From assembly GCA_001662425.1 (NCBI GenBank), contig BDDC01001555.1, positions 1 to 20,407 of the forward strand: a DNA stretch of 20,407 bases, read 5' to 3'. A program made the translations under genes and the position numbers. Position 1 is the first letter of the stretch, and every line of letters begins with the position of its first letter. Shown piece by piece: positions 1-9,227 of this stretch. A model generated the notes under the pieces. The model made no database searches and was not told where the DNA came from. It was given only the letters and a program-made list of their open reading frames with translations. Source of the DNA: Chlamydomonas sphaeroides (lineage: Eukaryota > Chlorophyta > Chlorophyceae > Chlamydomonadales > Chlamydomonadaceae).

Positions 1-227
1 ACAGACACTTTACATGCCACTCCAACACCTTGGCTGTCGCTGGCGTGGGACCTGGGCGCGACACATGCCGGCATCCTCGCTGGCCTTCACCCTGTGTCGC
101 TGCTTCTACCTTACATGATGGACTGACCAAGTCATCGCATCGCTCCGTCGCTCCACAGGTTCGCTCCCTTCCGTGCGCGGGGCTGGGATGTGCGTGCGAG
201 TCCCACGCCAGCGACTAGCCGTCACGC

Positions 228-975
228 TTGCGCTTCAAAAATCCCCCCAAAGGCTGTGAGCAGGGACGAAAGTGTCCGCTGTGCCGGCAACTCGACGGAT
301 GCACGCACATAGTGGGCGGGTGCAGAGACTGTCGCATGACCGCAGCCTACATAAAACGCCATAACCGTGCAGTGGCGCGCATAGCTCAAGCCATCCTGCG
401 GGGCCGTCACGGAGGCGGCTTCCTTCTTGCGGACGACGGAGGAATGGAAAGGACACAGAACGCCTCCCCGGCTGCCACAGCTCCCGCATCCCAAAATGGC
501 TGCTGCCCAGCGTCGCCGACGAACTACGAAGGAAACTCCGGCCGGATATCCTGCTCACCCCAAGCATCAGGGTGGGCCGCAACGGCCGCCCGCTGGCCCG
601 TGTCAGCGACCCCAGCGCGTGCCGTACACACACCGTGCACATAATGGAGGTGGGGTTCGTCAGTGACACACGCCACGAGGCCAAACAGCACACCAGAAAC
701 TCGATCGAACAACACCAGCAACTTATTGAACTGCTTACCGCAGAGGGCTGGCTGGTCAAATACACCCCGGACACGGCCATCAGCATTGCATCGGCCACAC
801 CGGCACCATACGCAAGGACCTGCCTAAGCTGCTGCGTGACCTGGGCTGCGAACCCACGCAAGCCGAATCCTGCTGCCGAGACCTACACCGCCTGGCAGTC
901 ACGTCCGCTCTAGCCATAGTGGCCCTGCGTCGCGACCTGGAATTCAACAAGGGACAACGCCGCCGCCCACCTTAG
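228..975 (+). pseudogene. Frameshifted zinc-finger/RLE endonuclease C-terminus of the non-LTR element
   Basis: Three frames follow each other. The first (228 to about 445) carries a CPLC...H...C zinc motif (TGT at 273, TGC at 282, CAC at 306, TGC at 321) followed by an RHN motif, the pattern that precedes the restriction-like endonuclease in RLE retrotransposons. The second (about 446-783) carries RPDILL (PD at 542-547) and then a segment with MEVGFVSDTRHEAK (E at 647-649), which fits a PD-(D/E)-K nuclease core. The third (784-975) reads GHTGTIRKDLPKLLRDLG and ends at TAG 973-975. The two frame changes, near 445-480 and near 780, make this a pseudogene. In an intact element the domain nicks the target DNA. 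Family membership is recognised by motif order only; the fold is not tested. Confidence 0.72.
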
Positions 976-1030
976 GCGACAGCCATAGGGGGGCGGGATG
1001 GTTCATTACCCCTCCCACCCCAGCCACCAC

Positions 1031-1110
1031 GCCCTGGGGGACAGGGCGCTTGGGGGCTTCGGCCCTCCTGATCACCCTACATCCTTAAATCATGGCGAGT
1101 CAAGCTCGCC
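1031..1110 (+). other. Structured 3' UTR of the non-LTR element: three hairpins
   Basis: Three consecutive inverted repeats lie between the stop codon and the tail. At 1031-1036/1042-1047 GCCCTG pairs with CAGGGC around a 5-nt loop. At 1052-1057/1062-1067 a 6-bp stem with one G-U pair closes a TTCG tetraloop. At 1094-1099/1105-1110 GGCGAG pairs with CTCGCC around a 5-nt loop, 3 nt before the tail. Element-encoded RTs often recognise 3' stem-loops next to a simple tail, so an RT-recognition role is reasonable but not shown. Confidence 0.5.
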
Positions 1111-1113
1111 GTA

Positions 1114-1157
1114 CATCTATTTCTACTTCTATCTGTTTCTATTATTTCTATTTCTTT
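1114..1157 (+). repeat. Simple TTTCTA-type 3' tail
   Basis: An imperfect pyrimidine-rich tract with units such as TTTCTA, TTCTAC and TTTCTATT occupies this stretch. It follows the last 3' UTR hairpin directly and is quite unlike the GC-rich surroundings. It is best read as the simple-repeat tail of the non-LTR element, which marks the element's 3' end. Confidence 0.6.
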
Positions 1158-1222
1158 ACCGGCGCCACTTCTACGGGGCTCGGTGAGCACCTGCCCAATG
1201 GCAAAGCGTTCTATCTCATCAC

Positions 1223-2794
1223 GTGCGTGAGGCTGGGTTGGAGGACGTGGTATTTGTGTTCGTGGACGACTCCCTCATTGCGTCGGACACGGCGGAGGAG
1301 CACGTGGAGGACTTGCGCCGCTTCATCTCGATGATGGAGAGCATCAACTAACATCAAGCTCCACCCGGAGAAGACCATTGTCTGTGCGGACAGCGTGGAG
1401 TTCTTGAGCCACATGGTGAGTGCTGAAGGGCTCCGCCCGACGCAAGCCAGCCAAGATCGCCGCTATCCAGGCCATCCAGCCATCACGCAACCTGGTGGAG
1501 CTGCAGTCAATCCTGGGCATTTGTGTAACGGCATGCCTTACAGGCATACTCTAGCCCTATGGGCTGTCCCGGGGGTTTCCCCCTCTCTTGGCCTCTGGCC
1601 AGGGTTAAGGTCCTGTGCGGCCCCATGGTTGGTGCCGTACAGGTGAGTCGCGCCTATGGCTCGGCTCCTCCGATTATATCGGGGTCTCTTGACTCCCCCA
1701 AGTCAGGACTAGTATATTACAATTTGCAAGTAATACCGCTGCTACCTGCCGCACTACTCGTGCATCACCAACCCGCTCAACGAGCTGACTCGCAAAGGTG
1801 TGGTGTGGGGGCTGGACACGTGGCAGCCCAAGCACCAGGCGGCCCTGGACGAGATGAAGGTGGAGTTCAGCAAGGAGGGGCTGCTGCTGCGGCGTGTGGA
1901 CCCTAACCGTCCGCTCATCCTCCACACGGACTTCTCCCTCAACGCCCACGAGCGCAACTACACCAGCTACATACAAGGGCGAGATGCTGGGAGCCTGCTG
2001 GGCTATGAAGATGCTGCACCCGTACTTGCACGGTATGCACTTCACCCTCATCACTGATCACGCGTCGCTGCTCTATCTCGCTTATGGAGAACCAGAACCT
2101 CACGGGGCAGTATGCGCGGTGGGCTCTCATCATGCAGGACTACGACTTGACGTGGTGCACCGCCCTGGCTCCCTGCATCGCAACGCCGACGCGCTGAGCC
2201 GCTCCCCCATGCCCGGCTACGCCGACGGCACTGGGGCGCGGCTGGATGGGGAGTCGGACCCACGCCCGCGTATGCCACGGCTCGTCCCGCTGCCAGGCGC
2301 TCCCGCGGCTGCCACCACCCTGGTCCTCATGTCGTCGGGTCAGGCCCTGGCCGTACAAGCCCGGGCGCAGTGCTCGGCGCTTGCCATGCATGCTGACCGA
2401 CACCCACGAGTCGGCGAGCCTATCGCCGGACGAGCTCATGGCTGGCGGGGCTGGCTACGCCGGTGACCCCAGTCAACGCCCACCTGACAGCTCAGCAGTG
2501 ACGGCGGCGGAGCTGCGTGCCCGCGAACTCAACACCGTTGCCAACAGGGTGGTCCGGGACCCCTGCAGCTGCACCACGCTCGTCCCAAACCCTCCCCGCT
2601 CCCCCACACCGCCAAGCTTCTGCGGCATCAAAGCCGATGGTATGAGCGTGTATGGTCAGCCGTATGTACAGTTCCTTTCGCACCACCGGGCCGCCACCCT
2701 CTGGCGCCAGTTCCTCCTGTATGGCCGCGAAATGAACCCTTGGCATCCGGTGCCAGCCTGTATGTGCCAGTCCACCGCAAGAGACTCAATGTAA
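1223..2794 (+). mobile_element. Decayed Ty3/gypsy pol remnant
   Basis: A fragment of a Ty3/gypsy retrotransposon pol gene, read in several frames. RT palm: VFVFVDDSLIAS at about 1247-1282, with FVDD in the catalytic YxDD place, then IKLHPEKT and VEFLSHMVSAEGL. Connection: IAAIQAIQPSRNLVELQSILG, split by the solo LTR at 1524-1721, then YLPHY and NPLNELTRKGV. RNase H: ILHTDFS, HFTLITDHASLLYL and VVHRPGSLHRNADALSR. A short piece with FLLYGREMN near 2712-2738 fits the end of an integrase. There is an in-frame TAA at about 1349, frame changes near 1350, 1445, 1975, 2085 and 2145, an RNase H internal deletion after TDFS, and most of the integrase is missing. No gag, protease or LTR of this element is visible. 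It ends about 70 nt short of the stop codon of the convergent minus-strand gene. Confidence 0.85.
1524..1721. mobile_element. Solo LTR (198 bp) with ATTTG target-site duplication
   Basis: A 198-bp insertion splits the gypsy remnant between the RT-connection codons LGIC and the YLPHY segment. It begins TGTAACGG and ends TATTACA, so its ends form the short inverted repeat TGTAA/TTACA expected of an LTR (TG...CA). It is flanked by a perfect 5-bp direct repeat, ATTTG, at 1519-1523 and 1722-1726. Removing the insertion and one ATTTG brings the gypsy frame back into register across the junction, except for one TAA codon that looks like an independent mutation. No internal region is present, so recombination between two LTRs probably removed it. 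A short non-autonomous element with 5-bp target duplications is the alternative. It is younger than the gypsy copy it interrupts. Confidence 0.8.
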
Positions 2795-2863
2795 CTCTTG
2801 CATACACGTATATGGCTACGTCGTCTCCAAGCAACGCCCATCACAACGCAAACGTCCTTGATT

Positions 2864-5800
2864 TTAATCCCGCAGCGCCGCCAGGCACGCCGCCCTTACC
2901 TCGGCCGCCAGCCGCTCGGCCTCCTGTCCGCCCACCAGCCCCGCCTCCTGCATCTGAGCCACCAGCGCCACCCGGCCGCTCAGCACCCGGCACCGCAGCT
3001 CCTGAGCGGCCAGCTCCGCCAGCCGACCGGAAGGCTGAGCCACGGGCCCCGACAGCGCCAACATGCCGGTCGCGGGCGCGGCGTCACCGGGGACCCCCGG
3101 CAGCGCCAACAGCGCGTTGCCGACGCGGCCGCGGCCGGCAGCCGCCGCGGCCATGCTGCCAAGCGCGGCGGCGCCTCGCTCGGGCTGCGCGGCTATGACC
3201 GAGCTGGGCTGCAGGCTGCTCATGACCTGATGGGCGGTGACGCAAGGGCAAGGGCGAGTGGGGAGCTGGGGACGCGTGGAGGTGCGCACACGCATGCTGC
3301 CGTTGCTGGCCTGCACCGTGGTGTGCTAGACTAACGTCGAGGGCGGGTGGGTGTCCCGCAACCCCTAAACTCTGCAGCAGCCCGGTCAGCCATACCCTGG
3401 CCAGCGATACCTCGAGCTGCGCCAGCTCCTCACGCAGCTCCTTATGCAAGTGCGCGCCACCACCGCGCAGCCGCCCGAGCGCCCCTGCCTCCTCGCGGGC
3501 CGCCTGCGCCGCCGTGGCGTAAGCCTTGTGGCAACAAGGCGGGCGGAGGGCGCCAGGAGCGGCAGGAGCGTTGCGTGCGCTGACAGAGACAGCTTGGAAG
3601 CCACCCGCATCCCAGCAAGCGCCCAAGGCGCCGTCCCCCACCTGCTCTCCAGCCCGCAGCTCGGCCTCGGCCTCGTGCAGCTCCGTGTACGCCGCATCTA
3701 CACCCTCCTGCGGCAGTGTGCAGGCCCGCAGGCCGAGATCAAGCCGTCGGCGAGCTGCATAGCAATGGGGCCACCTCCTGATGGCTCACCAAGCAAAGGT
3801 ATCTGCCGCACCTGCAGCCAGACGCGCCGGCCCGCAGTGTCACCCTACCTTGGCGGTGAGTGCCAGCTCGGCCTCCAGCCGGCTGAGCTCCTCGCGCAGG
3901 TGCACGCCGTCGTCACGCTGCGCTTTGAACGCCTGCGCCTCCTCCTGTGCCTGCTGCACCGCCTGGGTGTGCGCCTGCGGGCCCATGGAGGGGCCCATGT
4001 GGGGAGCGGCTCAGGCCAGGTGGCAGCACAGCGGGCCTAGCAGGGCTGCAGCTGCACGTGTTACGCGCCGATCGCCCGCACCGCGCGCTGTGCCAGAAGC
4101 CCGCGCACGTACCCTCAGGGCCACCTCGTAGGCTTCGTGTGCCGCCCCCAGCTGCAGCTGCGAGTCGTCGATCTCAAGCTGCAGCGGGAGGGGCAGGTCC
4201 ACACAGCGGCAGCGGCAGCGGGTGCGGCGGCTGAGCAGCCAAGGGGCGCCCTTGTTGCGGGTCATCCCAGGGGCGGCCAGATGGGCCCTTCCACAGAGGG
4301 GGCCCACCCACGGACCTGAATCGCCAGGACCTTCGCCAAGAGAGCCGCTGTGGCCCTGTTGGGGGGACCGGCGAGGTCCACGGGCAGAATGGCCAGCGCA
4401 CGCTCCAGTATCGTGGAGGCGCGCAGCTGTGGCACCCAAGGAACAGAAGCGTGGCAGCAAAGCGGTAGGGCTCGTCGGTCGGGGCCGTCAGGGAGCCGGT
4501 CTCGTGACTGCAGAGCGACGAATGAGATGCAACGCTTCAGGCAGCAAGCCGCGACTTGGACGCCGCGTAACGCATTCCTCCCCACGCCACGGGGAGCTGC
4601 ATGTCGTGCCGCGCACCTTGTGCTGCATGGCTGCCTGGGCGTGCGCCTCGGCCTGCGCCAGCGCCGCGCGCGCCTGGCCCAGCTGGCCCTGCAGCGCGGC
4701 CACGTCCTCCTCGTGCGACCCCAGCAGCGCCTCCTGCTGCTCCAGCTCCCGCTCCAGGGCGGCGATGTGCTGCGAGGCGTCCGCCACCAGCCGCGAGTGG
4801 CGGACGCTGCGGAGACGAGTCAGCGAGGGCACCAGTAGAGCGCCACACAGAACGCCAAGCTATGTAGGGCTACCTAGGCGCGCTCTCAGCAAAGCCAGCC
4901 GCTGACCTGCCGCGCTCCACGAACCGTAGGCCGTCTTGGTTCTTGTAGCGGTGGCCATGCATGTCTAATGCGCGGCTGAAGCCAGGGCCGGCAGCGCCGT
5001 CGTACGTGACCGCGCGGGCCTGCTCAGGGCTCTCCGCCAGCGCCCACTCCTCGACCTTGAACCTGCCAGCAAGCACAACGCAAGGCTCAGGGAGTTGAGC
5101 GGAGTTTGAAGCCGGCATGCCGCAGAGCACACGCTGCCGTACGCCTGCCGTACCTGTCCACCAGGTAGTTGAAGACCGGTGCGGCCGTTGCCGGGTCCTC
5201 CACTCGCAGCACGTCCAGCAGCGACGAGAAGCCGTTGGCGGGGCGGCGCGAGGCCGGGATGGCGTGCGGCGGCGCGGAGAAGTTGGTCGTGATGATGGAC
5301 GCGTTGCTGTGGTAGCCCGCCTGCTGCATGAGCTGCCGCAGCAGCAGCGCGTCTTGTTGGCAGGAGACCAGGTCGTCGATGAAGCAAAAGCCCAGCATCG
5401 CCTCGGCCGCCAGCAGCCGGCTGGGGAGGGGCAGGAGCCCGGGACATGGCACAAACAGGGCTTGTGTGCCAGGGCCTTGTAGGCAGAGATGCAAAGAGGT
5501 CCAGGCTTCAAGCTGCACTCGCGTGCGTCACCAGTGCCAGGTGTTCTAGCGCACCGGTCGTCGGTGACCGACAGCAGGGCGCCGATGGGTCCGATGGGGC
5601 GGCGCTGGAACTGGTGCTCGTGCTGCTGGACGAGCTGTGCGAGGGGCCCAGCCCCGAGCACCGCCAGCCGGTCGCCGCGCGCTGCCGCCAGCTGCTGTAG
5701 CTCGCTGCGTATAGCCACGACCTGCGGGATGTCCGGCGCCAGTCTGCAGGTTACACGTACAACGATAGGAGTGTTCGCCGCCGAAGCTTACTCATCAGGT

Positions 5801-8198
5801 GCGGGGGTGGGCGGCGCTTCTTCAGGGTCGGAGGACTTGGGCACCAGCTCTGGCCACGCGCTGTCGCCGCGCCCGTCCCACCTGCGCGCGTTTGAGCAGC
5901 GCAGTCTGGCGGGCGTCCGCCGCCGCCCCGGCCGCCTCCTGCGCCGCGGCCTTGGCCTCCCTGCGGTGAGCACGGCACACCGCCGCATGGCCTAATTGTT
6001 ACGGGCGGCAGAAGGCCCCAGGCCGCACAAGGCCGTGCAGCGCCTGCCCCAGGTGCTCACGCACTCGACGGCGGCCATGGCTGTGGTGTGGGCCTCGACC
6101 GCCACCTGGTTAGCGTCCTGCAGCTGCGTCACCTGGGGGCCGGGTCCAAGGCAACCCAGGAGTCAACACTCCGCCCTCCATGCACTGCAGGTTCTCCTCT
6201 AGCACGCCACCAGAACCCGAGGGTGACCGGCGAGGGTCCTCGCCAAGCGCCCAGGAAAGCCGGCAGCGATTATTTGGCCCCACCTGGTCGTGGTGCTCCT
6301 CGAGCTCCTGCGACCCACATCGACCCACGTCAGTGCAGGAGGTCTGCACGCCGCACCGTCGAGCGGCCAGCATCGTGCCGCTTTACTGGCCTCGCCAGCC
6401 GGGCCCGCACATCACTGGCACACTGCTGCAGACCGCACCGCCCCACACGCGCCCCCACCTGCTGGTCCCTCTGCAGCGTCGCCAGCAGCATCTCCGCCGC
6501 CTCCTTGGAGCGCTTGTGACGGGTCATCTCGTTGCGGGAGGCCACCTCAGCGCGGCGCAGATCCCGCACGCGCTCGATGCGACTGCTGAGCATCTGCGTG
6601 TACGACGCCAGCTCAGCCTCCTGTGGGTGCGGCGGTACGGCAGCAGGGTTGCACGCAGGCGGCGACCGGGTGTAACGCGCGGCAGCGGGACTGATTTTGT
6701 GAATCGAAGCTCGCCGGACTATTCAGGCGGGGCAAGCGCCAGCCCCCGCCCCGCTCCTCGCGCCCTGGCCCCTAGCTACCAGCCCCGCCCATGGCTCATC
6801 TGCACCGGCGCGCTTGCCCCGCCCGCGCAGCAGCCCGTCTTCACTACCCTCCCTACCCTCCTTCTTGCCCTCTTGCGGGCGAGCCGGTGCCCTCGGCGCT
6901 CCCCAGCTCCGCGCGCACAAGCTTCTCCTCGATGCCCTTCCCGCCCCTCCCGCCTTGCCGAGCAAGGCCGCGAGCTGGCCCTCCCTCGCAACATGGCCAC
7001 ATGGCCGCAGCAATGCCCTGCCCCACCCTGCCCCTATCCACGCACCAGCGCATCCTCGCAACTCTGCCCGCCCCACCCGTCCTGCCAAACCAGGCCCAAG
7101 CGCACCTGCGCCTCCGCTTTGCCCTGCCCTCCACAGACGGCCTGAGCAGCCCCCATCCCAAACCCCACGCACCAGCTGCTGCTTGCGAGACAGCAAGCCC
7201 TGCCTCTTCTGCCCAAGATCCTCCTGCGCGCGGCATGGCGTTCCAGCTCACGCCGCACCCAGCCAGGCTGTCGCCGGGCCGCTGCGCCCATACCCCTGCT
7301 GCCCCACACCCCTGCGCCGGCGGACTGCCGCCACCCCGCAGGCACGCTGCACCCACCCGCGCCGCGGGCTCCATGCGCCGCCGCGATGCCTCCGCCTGCT
7401 GTCCGGCCCCACGCAGCCGCTCGACCTCGGCCCACGCGCGGCGCTCCTCAGCGCTCAGCTGCGACAGGCGCGCCAGGTGTGCGCCGGCGGCCTGAGTGTA
7501 GCGCTCGAGGACGTCGGTCTGCGGGGAGGGATGTTGGCATAGCATGGCGGCTGGGAGGGCCATCGCGGCTTGGCTTGTTGAGCGGGTGGCGGCCTGCGCG
7601 CCCCCGGCGAGCGGTCAGGCGGGAGGCCGCAGGCGGCAGCCCCAGCAGCATCTCTGCATCCTTCACCCACTGTCCCTGGCACGGATTCCACCACCGCGCC
7701 CCACGGCCATCGCAAGGCCCTGCAATGCAACACCACACGTGCCAACACACCCCACCAGGTCTGACTTGTGCTGGAGCAGCTGCTTCTTGGCTTGCTTGCA
7801 GGCCTGGTAGCGGTGGGTTGGGCCCGAGGGTAAGGTACGTGTGGGCCGTGCCCCCTGCTTTGTGGCGGCATGTCGGGGGTGCAGGTGGCCTCGGGTGGCG
7901 CGCTCCTCAAGACTGCCGACAGGGGGCCAAATCGTCGTGTGCACCACGTCTCTGCCCCTGCTCCCCTCCAGCAGCTAGCGTATCAGTCGGCTGGGAGACG
8001 GCCGCACAGCACATGTGCCTCACTGCTTACGCCGTCTAAGTGGCGGGAGGACGCCGCGTCGTCGCGGTCGGAGGGGCGCTTGCGGCCGCGGCGCGCCAAG
8101 CTGGGCGATTCGCGCGCACCGGCAGCCCACGCGGCCGGCTGCGGCGCCCCGGTCGATGCCACCGCAGACGCCTGGATGCCAGCAGCTGGTGGCGCCAT
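2864..8198 (-). CDS. Head-less SMC6-hinge coiled-coil protein (18 exons, about 800 aa)
   Basis: My model joins minus-strand exons 8198-8031, 7803-7756, 7518-7357, 7223-7173, 6620-6459, 6307-6284, 6132-6061, 5956-5882, 5721-5555, 5420-5154, 5062-4907, 4806-4617, 4426-4316, 4178-4113, 3974-3849, 3707-3642, 3524-3396 and 3226-2864. The total is 2403 nt, in frame throughout, with GT-AG introns. The start ATGGCG is the first ATG after an in-frame TAA at 8247-8249. Residues 1-56 are low-complexity with a basic RRGRKR patch; about 57-254 are coiled coil; about 270-450 are an SMC hinge (RRPIGPIGALLSV near 294-306, IITTNFSAPPHAIP, NYLVDRFKVEEWALA, RALDMHGHRYKN); 451-680 are coiled coil; 681-800 are an Ala/Gly-rich tail. 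There is no Walker A, signature or Walker B. The hinge resembles plant SMC6. Known hinge-only proteins such as plant DMS3 offer a precedent, but the hinge looks SMC6-like rather than DMS3-like. Weakest points: acceptors at 5957 (GGGAG) and 3525 (CAAG), and a possible missed exon within 6621-7172. Confidence 0.82.
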
Positions 8199-9227
8199 GG
8201 CTGCTGTGCTGACGTGTCTCGCCGCGAGCGAGTCCGCGAGGCTCCCTTAGTCTGTGGCGGCCGGCGTAAGGAACAGGGGAGAGCAAGCGGGGTACGAAGT
8301 CGGGCAGGGCTTTTGCTCGCTCGCCGGCCCCCGGTCAACGTTTGCTTTAGGCTGGTGCCTGAGCTCTCTCTCTCTCACAGCAGCAAATGCGCACATCGCA
8401 GCTTGGAGGGAGTAGCACTGGCCGCGCAACGAGTGTTGACTCGCGCGATGTTCGCTGGCTGTGCGTCACTCACCGCTATGTAGTTACGCTATCATCACTA
8501 TGCGCAGGATGAGCTTTTGCGCCTCGCGTCTCTTGGCTGATGCGAGCGCAGGCGTCGGCGCAGGCTTCTGACAGCTGGCGGGGGCTGGCGAGGGCTGGCA
8601 AGTAAGTTAAGAGCAAGGTGTTTGGTTATACTGTTAGCACGTGGATGGCGCTTCCATAAGGTAACGAGGGTTTTCGGATGACACGCGGTGGACGCGACAC
8701 GCGGCACCACCCCAGCACCACCGCGCGAGGCCGCGCGCGACATAGCAAGTTGGACAGGAGATGGGCAGCGGCGTCTCCAGATCTTACATGCCACGGCGAG
8801 ACACCCTATCGACACGATGCAAGAAGAGTGAATACGCAGGGCGCGCACCCGGGTCGTTAAGGACTGACTTCGAGGGGGGTTGGCGCCGCGGCGGGCGGGG
8901 TTCCCGCGACACGGTATGCATGCCCAGGGCACGGCCTGCGCAGCATGCAGGCCACAGAGGATGTTTCGTTGCCAGAGCCCCTACCACGAACGGTAGCTTT
9001 AGCAACGTGCATACTGCGCCAGTCGAGCTGCACTCTGTGCCGAAACAAGCCAAGTGACCCAGTGGTTGACGCTCAACAGCCAGCTATGTTGAAGGATAAC
9101 TGTAGAGATAGTGACGGGCAATAACAGCGAGCGTCGTGTGCTGCTTCGCTTGCGACCCACCGGCTCGCACCCATTCGCACCTTTGACGCTTCGGAGAATG
9201 AGCAGCTAGTTCTATCTAACTAGGAGC
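8199..9227. promoter_or_regulatory. Shared divergent intergenic region
   Basis: About 1.03 kb separates the two divergent start codons, and both genes must be transcribed from here or from 5' UTR introns within it. I see no convincing coding sequence and no SMC head motif on either strand. Visible items are a CT dinucleotide run near 8364-8377, which reads as GA repeats in the minus-strand gene's 5' UTR, and a palindromic CACGTG at 8638-8643, a G-box-type core. There is no clear TATA box. Whether one bidirectional promoter or two separate ones are used cannot be told from sequence. Confidence 0.5.

Larger units (their letters stand above)
228..1157 (+). mobile_element. 3' end of a decayed RLE-class non-LTR retrotransposon
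   Basis: This is the 3' part of a LINE-like element whose reverse transcriptase would lie upstream of the window. It holds, in order, a broken endonuclease-domain reading (228-975), a 3' UTR with strong hairpins (976-1110) and a pyrimidine-rich TTTCTA-type tail (1114-1157). That order is typical of non-LTR elements, which are copied from their 3' end by target-primed reverse transcription. Positions 1-227 probably belong to the same element, but I see only stop-interrupted frames there (for example TAG at 216-218) and no motif I recognise. The domain type (CCHC finger, RHN, then PD...E) points to the restriction-like-endonuclease clades (R2, NeSL, CRE or Dualen type) and not to the APE class. 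I cannot say which clade without the RT. The 3' boundary is inferred from the tail; no target duplication can be checked because the 5' end is outside. Confidence 0.75.

Noticed and set aside
1..227. A 62-residue open frame at the left edge.
   Set aside because: There is no recognisable motif and the frame ends before the zinc-finger region. It is probably retroelement sequence out of frame.
2246..2640. An open frame after the RNase H, checked for integrase zinc finger and catalytic core.
   Set aside because: I see neither the H2C2 pattern nor the D,D,E core. Only the later FLLYGREMN piece resembles integrase.
6621..7172. An extra exon of the hinge-only gene containing EEKLVRAELGSAEG on the minus strand.
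   Set aside because: I could not find a convincing acceptor and donor in the right phase. The flanking exons already join in frame.
6790..7540. Long plus-strand open frames rich in Pro, Ala and Arg across this stretch.
   Set aside because: They lie opposite exons and introns of the minus-strand gene, show low-complexity translation of GC-rich DNA and match no family.
2864..8198. The minus-strand gene as a DMS3/SMCHD1-type silencing protein.
   Set aside because: The hinge segments match the SMC6 pattern (PIGPIG, then the LVD-VE segment) better than what I recall of DMS3. No GHKL ATPase domain is present.
8498..8932. A 144-residue open frame on the minus strand upstream of the hinge-only gene, checked as a possible SMC head.
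   Set aside because: It has no P-loop or FG-like SMC start, and its composition looks like non-coding GC-rich sequence.
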